Assembly (NCBI GenBank): GCA_902803455.1
Contig: CADCQC010000374.1
Location: 1-7,168, forward strand
From: an uncultured Prevotellaceae bacterium
Lineage (GTDB): Bacteria > Bacteroidota > Bacteroidia > Bacteroidales > Bacteroidaceae
Length of the DNA stretch: 7,168 nt
Reading direction: 5' to 3'
In this document: piece after piece, positions 1 to 5,665 of the stretch
Layout: each line of letters opens with the position of its first letter
How positions within the stretch are numbered: the first letter of the stretch is position 1
Position numbers and translations under genes: made by a program
Notes under the pieces: model-generated
What the model saw: the letters and a program-made list of their open reading frames with translations, nothing else
Told to the model about the DNA's origin: nothing
The model's database searches: none

Positions 1-467
1 CCTTGAATAACGGGCAAGGAATGGATGGTAGGGGGCCAAGTCGTGAGGTCTTTCTTGAAAAAGCGCAATACATAGTCATGACCTCTCTGGTGGGTAAAGC
101 GGCCGAACAATTTGTTGTGACGGGAGATATAGAAACCTGCCATAGAGGTGCCTTCACGCAACAACTGATATAGATGATTTTTGAGCTTGGGAGTAACAAG
201 CTCGTCTGCATCAACCACTAATACCCACGGATGAGTAGCTTGATGAATGGCAAAATCACGGGCTGGCTCTACTATCTGAATACCCTGTTTGGGAAAAGTA
301 ACCACATGGCAGCCATAACGATGGGCGATAGCAACGGTCTGGTCAGTACTCTCCATGTCGCAGACAATTGTCTCGTCAAAATCTTTTACCGATTCAAGCA
401 CATCCGCTAAATACAGCTCGGCATTATAGGTGTTGATGACTACTGAAATCTTTTCTTCTTCATGCAT
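1..467 (-). CDS. Glycosyltransferase family 2, WaaE/KdtX-like (3' end outside window)
   Basis: The reverse strand from the ATG at 467 stays open for 155 codons to the window edge, so only the N-terminal part is seen. It begins MHEEEKISVVINTYNAE, the usual first strand of a GT-A fold nucleotide-sugar transferase. An aspartate at residue 37 (CDMESTDQT) fits the sugar-nucleotide binding position, and VVDADE at residues 84-89 carries the DxD metal-binding motif. The following stretch (GFYISRHNKLFGR near residues 117-129, then VLRFFKK) resembles the lipopolysaccharide-core family that includes WaaE/KdtX. Such enzymes act at the cytoplasmic face of the inner membrane and add a sugar to a lipid-linked or core acceptor; donor and acceptor cannot be told here. 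ATG 467 is chosen because the next in-frame Met (residue 38) would remove the first binding strand. It is divergent from the GT4 gene and probably belongs to the same surface-glycan locus. Confidence 0.85.
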   Translation of the reverse strand, partial: MHEEEKISVVINTYNAELYLADVLESVKDFDETIVCDMESTDQTVAIAHRYGCHVVTFPKQGIQIVEPARDFAIHQATHPWVLVVDADELVTPKLKNHLYQLLREGTSMAGFYISRHNKLFGRFTHQRGHDYVLRFFKKDLTTWPPTIHSLPVIQ

Positions 468-471
468 GTCG

Positions 472-479
472 CAAATTTA
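472..479 (-). promoter_or_regulatory. Bacteroidetes -7 box for the leftward GT2 gene
   Basis: Read on the minus strand this is TAAATTTG, a full match to the Bacteroidetes primary sigma factor -7 consensus TAnnTTTG. No good TTTG -33 element is found 19-21 bases upstream (the bases there read GGTA or close), so the promoter is supported by the -7 box and its position only. The box ends four bases before the GT2 ATG, so transcription would begin at or next to the start codon. Confidence 0.5.
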
Positions 480-583
480 GATAAAAAATCTGGATTATTT
501 ACCTGTCATGATAAAGATTTTGATTTTTCTTTTGAGGAATGGGGCGGATTGTTTTTCTGACGTTAACTTCGCCAAAAGTAAGA

Positions 584-601
584 TGTACTCGGAAAAGTAC
601 A
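584..601. repeat. Inverted repeat TGTACT-N6-AGTACA, candidate operator
   Basis: Two perfect 6-base arms (584-589 and 596-601) are separated by 6 bases. The repeat ends 6 bases before the -33 element of the rightward promoter, a usual place for an activator or repressor dimer. The right half overlaps AAAAGTA (593-599), which also occurs at 574-580, 19 bases upstream. A regulator cannot be named, and an arm of this length can arise by chance in AT-rich intergenic DNA. Confidence 0.25.
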
Positions 602-607
602 AATCTA

Positions 608-639
608 TTTGGCTTTTATCTCCTTTTTACGTAATTTTG
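608..639 (+). promoter_or_regulatory. Bacteroidetes promoter for the GT4-licD unit
   Basis: TTTG at 608-611 and TAATTTTG at 632-639 are separated by 20 bases, matching the Bacteroidetes consensus TTTG, 19-21 bases, TAnnTTTG in both boxes and spacing. Transcription should start about 5-7 bases after the -7 box, near 644-646. The first ATG downstream is at 658, giving a leader of about 12-14 bases. The site matters for annotation because the TTG at 609, the only canonical in-frame start of the GT4 frame, lies inside the -33 box and would not be on this transcript. Confidence 0.7.
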
Positions 640-1814
640 CAAACAGCATAAATAAGAATGACAGTATTATTGGATTCGATGCAAAAAGAATCGTTCGCAA
701 TGGGACAGGCCTTGGTAGTTATGGCCGTACCTTAGTGAATTCATTGGCATTGGCCATGCCTGATACTTCTTTGTTGCTTTATGCTCCTGATGAAGGAAAT
801 GTGGACTTGCGAAAACAGGTATCAACACTTCCTAATTTGCGTTTTGTTTATCCCAACGGCAAGGTGTATCATTTACCGGTCATTTCTCGTTTGATGCGTG
901 ATTGGTGGAGAACAAAAGGTGTTGTCGATGATTTAAAACGCGATGGGGTCCGCCTTTTTCATGGCTTGTCTGGAGAACTGCCAAAAGGACTGCGGAAAAA
1001 TGGTATCCAGGGCATGATGACCGTTCATGATTTGATTTTCCTACGTCACCCTGAGTTCTACAACCCCATCGATGTCTTTCTCTATAAAAGAAAATTTTAT
1101 GCCTCATTAGCGGAAGCTGACCGGATTATGGCGATCAGCGAGTGCACGAAGCGTGATATCTTAGCCTACAGCAATTATCCTCAAGATCGGATTAGTGTGA
1201 TATATCAGAGCTGTGGGACACGTTTCAAGACGGTTGCATGTCAACAAAAAAAAGATGAGGTGAGAAATCATTATCTGTTGCCGGACCATTATATATTGAG
1301 TGTCGGAACTATAGAGGAGAGGAAGAATGCGCTGTTGGTAGTGAAGGCGCTTACCTGTGATGCTCTACGAAATGAAAATCTTGTTCTGGTCGGACGCCAG
1401 ACCGACTATGCGCGGCGTGTGGTCATACCTTTTATTCATAAAATGAATTTGGAAAAGCGGGTGCATATCCTGCAAGGGGTTCCCAACGATGATCTGCCTG
1501 CCATCTATCAGATGGCCACATGCTTTGTTTATCCTTCCAGATATGAGGGGTTTGGGATTCCGGTCATTGAAGCGGTGCAAAGTGGATTGCCTGTGGTGGC
1601 TGCCACAGGTTCTTGTCTTGAGGAAGCTGGCGGACCGGATGGCATCTATGTGGACCCTGATGATCATGAGGCTCTGGCGGCTGCTGTCATAAAAGCAGTG
1701 GAAGAGGCTGTGCCAAGAGTTGAGCGGAGCATGGAATATATTCGTCGTTTTGAGCAAGCGGAGACTTCGAAGTGTGTGATTGAAGAATATAACAGGTTGT
1801 TGGTGGGCAGATAA
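609..1814 (+). CDS. GT4-type glycosyltransferase (group 1), start uncertain
   Basis: A retaining GT-B fold enzyme that transfers a sugar from a nucleotide donor to a glycan acceptor, probably at the inner face of the cytoplasmic membrane. The family N-terminal strand and glycine loop are seen as IIGFDAKR followed by GTGLGSYGR (numbering from the TTG at 609, about residues 20-38). TVHDL holds a conserved His-Asp pair at 140-141. SVGTIEERKN at 231-240 carries the Arg/Lys of the donor phosphate site, and PSRYEGFGIPVIEA contains the GT4 E-x7-E pair (Glu313 and Glu321). About 385-400 residues is normal for the family. Coordinates give the maximal frame. TTG 609 is unlikely to be the real start because it sits in the promoter's -33 box. 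ATG 658 is well placed but one base out of frame, and there is no other ATG, GTG or TTG before the glycine loop. Possible readings are a rare start (ATA 648 or ATT 666), a one-base deletion near 661-666, or a sequence error. It lies 40 bases before the LicD-family gene, probably in one operon. An A8 run is at 1246-1253. Confidence 0.85.
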   Translation: MAFISFLRNFANSINKNDSIIGFDAKRIVRNGTGLGSYGRTLVNSLALAMPDTSLLLYAPDEGNVDLRKQVSTLPNLRFVYPNGKVYHLPVISRLMRDWWRTKGVVDDLKRDGVRLFHGLSGELPKGLRKNGIQGMMTVHDLIFLRHPEFYNPIDVFLYKRKFYASLAEADRIMAISECTKRDILAYSNYPQDRISVIYQSCGTRFKTVACQQKKDEVRNHYLLPDHYILSVGTIEERKNALLVVKALTCDALRNENLVLVGRQTDYARRVVIPFIHKMNLEKRVHILQGVPNDDLPAIYQMATCFVYPSRYEGFGIPVIEAVQSGLPVVAATGSCLEEAGGPDGIYVDPDDHEALAAAVIKAVEEAVPRVERSMEYIRRFEQAETSKCVIEEYNRLLVGR

Positions 1815-1854
1815 TGTTTGATAGAGCATAAGGATCGTTTGAATAATAATAGTT

Positions 1855-2706
1855 ATGGCTTCGTATGATATAGATACACTCCATCGTCATATTCTGCAGA
1901 TTTTACTTGCTGTGGACAGGGTTTGTCGTGAACATGATGTGAGATACTATTGTTGGGCGGGCACCATGCTGGGCGCTGTTCGGCATAAAGGCTTTATTCC
2001 TTGGGATGATGATATGGATATCTGTATGCCACGGCCTGACTATGACCGTTTCATGGCTAACGCTCATGAATGGTTGCCGCAACCACTTGAGGCTCTTTCC
2101 ATTGAGACAGATCCCAACTATCCTGGTGGGTTTGGAAAAGTGGTGGATGGGAGCACCACACTCATTGAGCGAGAACATAGTGATTATGTGGGGGGGATCT
2201 ATATTGATGTGTTTCCTATCGATGGGGCACCTGTGTCAAAATGGGCTCGACGATGGTGTGTCGCACGCTATAAAGCTTGTGACAAACTGCTCTATTTCTT
2301 GCATCGTGATCCTTATAAACATGGACATGGACCTAAGGCTTGGCCTGTACTGATGATACAACGTTTATTTACCCAGAAATGGGCTCGTCGACAACTGAGA
2401 AATGCCTATCTGGCATATGACTACCAGAAGGCTGATTATGTCTTGGACTATGACGACGGCATAAAGGGCATTATCCCCAAAAAAATATTAGGCACTCCTC
2501 AACCTGTTGAGTTTGAGGGGCATATGGTGATGGGGGTAGAGCATGCTGATGAGTATTTGCGCAATAAATATGGCGATTATATGATCATACCGCCTCATGA
2601 CAATCAAAGACAGCATAACTTTTTCTATCTGGATTACAACCTGCCTTTCAGACAGTATCATGACAAGCGCAGTTTTGTCTGTCGTGACGGTGAAGATCGG
2701 TCTTGA
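1855..2706 (+). CDS. LicD-family phosphotransferase
   Basis: LicD proteins have a nucleotidyltransferase fold and transfer phosphocholine or another phospho-group from a nucleotide-activated donor to a surface glycan; the fukutin family is related. The hallmark region is complete: WAGTMLGAVRHKGFIPWDDD starts at residue 34 and is followed by M54 and D55, giving the catalytic metal-binding Asp cluster D51-D52-D53-x-D55. IDVFPIDG with D118 and D123, and the C-terminal KYGDYM (238-243) followed by PPxxxxxxH (246-254), also fit. At 283 residues it is a usual single-domain length, with no signal peptide or membrane segment. The ATG at 1855 follows an AT-rich stretch without a Shine-Dalgarno sequence, and no separate promoter is clear in the 40-base gap, so cotranscription with the GT4 gene is likely. 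The transferred group cannot be read from sequence: no choline kinase, cytidylyltransferase or transporter gene is in view. The gene has a G7 run (2190-2196) and an A7 run (2479-2485). Confidence 0.88.
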   Translation: MASYDIDTLHRHILQILLAVDRVCREHDVRYYCWAGTMLGAVRHKGFIPWDDDMDICMPRPDYDRFMANAHEWLPQPLEALSIETDPNYPGGFGKVVDGSTTLIEREHSDYVGGIYIDVFPIDGAPVSKWARRWCVARYKACDKLLYFLHRDPYKHGHGPKAWPVLMIQRLFTQKWARRQLRNAYLAYDYQKADYVLDYDDGIKGIIPKKILGTPQPVEFEGHMVMGVEHADEYLRNKYGDYMIIPPHDNQRQHNFFYLDYNLPFRQYHDKRSFVCRDGEDRS

Positions 2707-2779
2707 TCGGTCATGATATCCGTTTTATTCTTCCACATAGGGCATTATATGAACAAGACACGCATTTTGACCGGTCTTC
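2692..2779. repeat. Distant inverted repeat spanning the convergent gene ends
   Basis: GAAGATCGGTC (2692-2702) can pair with GACCGGTCTTC (2769-2779) over 11 positions with one G-U pair, leaving a 66-base loop. The arms lie in the last codons of the licD-family gene and near the 3' end of addB. The loop is long and neither strand has a T run after the stem, so this is not a standard intrinsic terminator. Confidence 0.2.
2695..2712. repeat. 8-base direct repeat at the convergent stop codons
   Basis: GATCGGTC occurs at 2695-2702 and again at 2705-2712 with two bases between. The licD-family stop (2704-2706) lies across the spacer and second copy, and the addB stop (2713-2711 on the minus strand) begins at the edge of the second copy. 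It may be a small local duplication; no function is evident. Confidence 0.3.
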
Positions 2780-5665
2780 GGTGGGGATAAAGGGTTCGGT
2801 GGGCTCTAAAAGATGACCCACCACCTCTGATAATTGTTTTTCAAATGCCTCATAATGCTGTTTGTCTGTGATGATGTTTCCGTTGATGGTCAACATGGGA
2901 TTGTATTCTTCGGCACCAGCATGTTGAATGAACAAAAGGGCGGGTGCGACGGCTTGTCCTTGTGGGTTGATGTCTTTATCACGACTCACGATCATCGCAT
3001 ATAGCATGGCTTGAAGACAGTAATCACCATGGTTCTTACGGCTGGGATCAAAAATGTCCTCTATGTTTTTGATGTCTTTCACTGTGCTGTTGCCGGTTTT
3101 GTAATCCACCACGCGGAGGATACGCTGACCGTCTTCTGCGGTCACTTCGTCAAGACGGTCTATACGACCGCCAATTCTGATCTCTCGTTTTCCCTGACTG
3201 GTGTGGGTGGTGATGGTGGAAAATACAGAGCCTTCATGACCACGGATAGTAAAAGGAGATAGTTTAAGATCTATCTTTAGGAGTCGTTTCAGATAATGAC
3301 GTATCCCCCTTCGGTTGCTAATCTGAAGACCATTGAAAGTCGGTGCTGATCGGGAATCTTGGATCTTAAAGAGTTGGGCCGCTAAAACTTTGTCGAGACA
3401 ACGCTCCAAAAGTGAGGGATCTTGGAGGGCATGCTCTAATTGTTGTCTGCTCAAATGATGGCCAGGACCTGTTAATGACTGTGAAGAATGGGGATCAGCT
3501 GATGGGGTGCCGGTAAGTTGGTCGTAGAATTCTTGGGCCGTATCGTGGAAGATGATGCCGAACATGCGGTTATCTATCTCCTCGCTATCCTCAATAGTCT
3601 CCTTGATGTTGGCCAGATGACTGTAGTAATAATCTAAAGGACACTGAAGGTAATGGTTGATGGCCGTGGGCGACAGATAGTCGATGTTGTTGAGCTTCTT
3701 CAATACATTTGAGTCTTTCTCAATGGCTATTCGTTCCCTGAAACTTCCCGATTGTGACGTGACAAGTGCTTTCTTATTTATCTGATGCTGACTTTCCACC
3801 ATCAGCTGTAGCATAAAACGGCTTTTCTCGCCTGTTTTCTTATCGTCATTGGCATTGCCATATAATAGAGTGATGTCTTGCGCTCGCTGTATCATCCTAT
3901 AAAAATAGTACGCGTATATACTGGCTTGGTGATCAATGGTGGTGAGCCCAAAGGCATTGCGGAGAGATTGTGGAATGAAAGAAGGCAATTCACCTGCTTT
4001 GGGCATGTTGCCTTCGTTGCATGAGAGCACCAGCAGATGGTCAAAATCAAGGTTGCGGGTCTCCAACACGCCCATCACCTGAAGTCCTTCTGCAGGTTCG
4101 CCGTGGAAAGGGACTTTGGTCATAGAGAGGACTTGCTGAATGACACGCTGATAGGTCACAGGATCTACTTTTAGGTCACCCGACTTAATCAGACCATGGA
4201 TACGGTTGAGTAGCGTGTAAGTGCGGTAGAGTGATTCATGGGTAAGGGGAGATTCCTGTTCTATCTGTTGGGCTGCCATCGCTACAGTTCGAATAACATC
4301 CAGTATCCATTGATTGATGACATAAATCTCATGATATGTGCTGCCATCATTTGTGCTCTTAAGGTCGCGAAATAGTAACTGGAGCCCTCCATCAAGAGCC
4401 AGCTCTTTTCGAACAGGATAATAGCGGTGAGTACTGACTAATCGCTCGCACAGTTCTGTCGACAAAGGGGAGAGGTAATTGGCGTAGGGATGGCGAAGGA
4501 TGGCCACGACATGGCGTAACCGGTATTTTTCTGCACTGGGATTACCATAGAGTGCAAGTTCTGTTAAAAGAACAACAAGGGAGGCGGCTGTTGTTTGATG
4601 AAGGGGAAAGCCTGTCGTGATATTGAGTGAGGAGACACTATCAGGGATGCTGTGGATGACAATGGGCAATAGGCGTTCATCGCAGAGCACAACGGCGCTT
4701 TTGTTACCGGCTTTCACTCGCTCTGAATCTTGTAGCCACTTTCCCACATACCGGGCTTGAGCACTATCCGTGGGAACTCCGGTAATGGTAATTTGTTTCT
4801 CGTCATTGAAATGATTGTATATGGTATCGTTATGGTTGTCAAACTGATTGGGAAAATCCAACAGGTATCGTTTGACATGTTGGCCTGCCTCATGCACATT
4901 GCCTTCGGGAAGATCGCGCATATAATAATGGTCGAAATCCCAGTAAAACTTCGCTTGACCTTGATGCTTCAGCTGGCGAAATAGCCGACGCTCCACTTCT
5001 AGAAGAGCATTGAACCCGACAAATAGATAGGTGTCTTCACCGTAGTCAACTTGTGGATCTTCCACTACTTGGCGGTAGAGGGCACCTTCATAGGCGAGGT
5101 GTTGTTCTGACAATCGTTGATGATAATCTTCATAAATATCGCCAAATTTACTCCATAATCGCAGAAATTTCTCCTTTAACAAGCTATTGTGGTCTTCCTT
5201 GAAATCCCGAAAGAAATGCTGAAGAACCTTTATTTGCGCTTCACTCAGATAGTCTGTGGTGTCCATGGCATGCAGATCTCGCAGATTGGAGAAAAGGCTG
5301 TGGGCATCGGCCATGTTCTTGTCGATGTCGTCGAAATCTGAGAGAAGCACTGCACCCCATCCATAGAATTGGTCAAGCGTTTCTGTACTGCCTGTACAAG
5401 TTACAAAACTTTGGTATAGGTCGCAAATGAGTTTGATATCATCACCAACGGTAAAGGGAGAATGACTGCGGAATAGATCACTGATTGTCATAAAACGAGG
5501 ACTCCAGATCGGACCTTGAGTCTGTTCTGCCAAATATTCATTGATAAACAACGACGCTCGCTTGTTGGGAAAAACAAGTGTCAGATTTGACAGGTCGTTG
5601 CCGTATGTCTTGATCAGGTGATCAGCGACATGCCATAGAAAGGGACGGTTGGGTATAGGGTTCAT
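2711..5665 (-). CDS. addB: AddB-like subunit of AddAB helicase-nuclease, Fe-S nuclease domain
   Basis: With AddA, AddB forms a heterodimer that unwinds and resects double-strand DNA ends in the cytoplasm and prepares single strands for RecA. The N-terminus (LTLVFPNKRASLF, about residues 28-40) is the usual Bacteroidetes AddB opening and lacks a GxxGxGK(T/S) Walker A. QVMGVLETRNLDFDHLLVL from residue 529, then NEGNMP, is the helicase-like core strand shared with AddB and RecC. The C-terminal PD-(D/E)XK domain has His707, Asp836 (GGRIDRLDE), Asp854-x-Lys856 (VVDYKTG) and Gln885-x3-Tyr889. Four cysteines frame it: Cys675 and Cys968-x2-Cys971-x5-Cys977, the [4Fe-4S] staple pattern of AddB and Cas4-type nucleases. 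The product is 984 residues. ATG 5665 is chosen because it overlaps the addA stop as ATGA; an in-frame ATG at 5710 would add 15 residues and overlap addA by 49 bases. The 3' end converges on the licD-family gene. Confidence 0.88.
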   Translation of the reverse strand: MNPIPNRPFLWHVADHLIKTYGNDLSNLTLVFPNKRASLFINEYLAEQTQGPIWSPRFMTISDLFRSHSPFTVGDDIKLICDLYQSFVTCTGSTETLDQFYGWGAVLLSDFDDIDKNMADAHSLFSNLRDLHAMDTTDYLSEAQIKVLQHFFRDFKEDHNSLLKEKFLRLWSKFGDIYEDYHQRLSEQHLAYEGALYRQVVEDPQVDYGEDTYLFVGFNALLEVERRLFRQLKHQGQAKFYWDFDHYYMRDLPEGNVHEAGQHVKRYLLDFPNQFDNHNDTIYNHFNDEKQITITGVPTDSAQARYVGKWLQDSERVKAGNKSAVVLCDERLLPIVIHSIPDSVSSLNITTGFPLHQTTAASLVVLLTELALYGNPSAEKYRLRHVVAILRHPYANYLSPLSTELCERLVSTHRYYPVRKELALDGGLQLLFRDLKSTNDGSTYHEIYVINQWILDVIRTVAMAAQQIEQESPLTHESLYRTYTLLNRIHGLIKSGDLKVDPVTYQRVIQQVLSMTKVPFHGEPAEGLQVMGVLETRNLDFDHLLVLSCNEGNMPKAGELPSFIPQSLRNAFGLTTIDHQASIYAYYFYRMIQRAQDITLLYGNANDDKKTGEKSRFMLQLMVESQHQINKKALVTSQSGSFRERIAIEKDSNVLKKLNNIDYLSPTAINHYLQCPLDYYYSHLANIKETIEDSEEIDNRMFGIIFHDTAQEFYDQLTGTPSADPHSSQSLTGPGHHLSRQQLEHALQDPSLLERCLDKVLAAQLFKIQDSRSAPTFNGLQISNRRGIRHYLKRLLKIDLKLSPFTIRGHEGSVFSTITTHTSQGKREIRIGGRIDRLDEVTAEDGQRILRVVDYKTGNSTVKDIKNIEDIFDPSRKNHGDYCLQAMLYAMIVSRDKDINPQGQAVAPALLFIQHAGAEEYNPMLTINGNIITDKQHYEAFEKQLSEVVGHLLEPTEPFIPTEDRSKCVSCSYNALCGRIKRIS
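5662..5665 (-). promoter_or_regulatory. ATGA stop/start overlap, translational coupling of addA and addB
   Basis: On the minus strand the bases read ATGA: the addB start is 5665-5663 and the addA stop TGA is 5664-5662. Such overlaps usually let the ribosome finishing addA reinitiate on addB, which would keep the two subunits of a heterodimer near equal amounts. No promoter is seen between the genes. Confidence 0.7.

Noticed and set aside
583..651. Short plus-strand frame from ATG 583 (22 codons)
   Set aside because: It runs through the inverted repeat and both promoter boxes and shows no coding character.
1365..1829. Open frame of 154 codons on the minus strand
   Set aside because: It lies antisense to the well-supported GT4 gene, has no recognisable domain, and its sequence is a byproduct of that gene's codon pattern.
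2701..2760. Rho-independent terminator between the convergent genes
   Set aside because: No compact GC-rich stem followed by a T run was found on either strand; the pairing seen has a 66-base loop.
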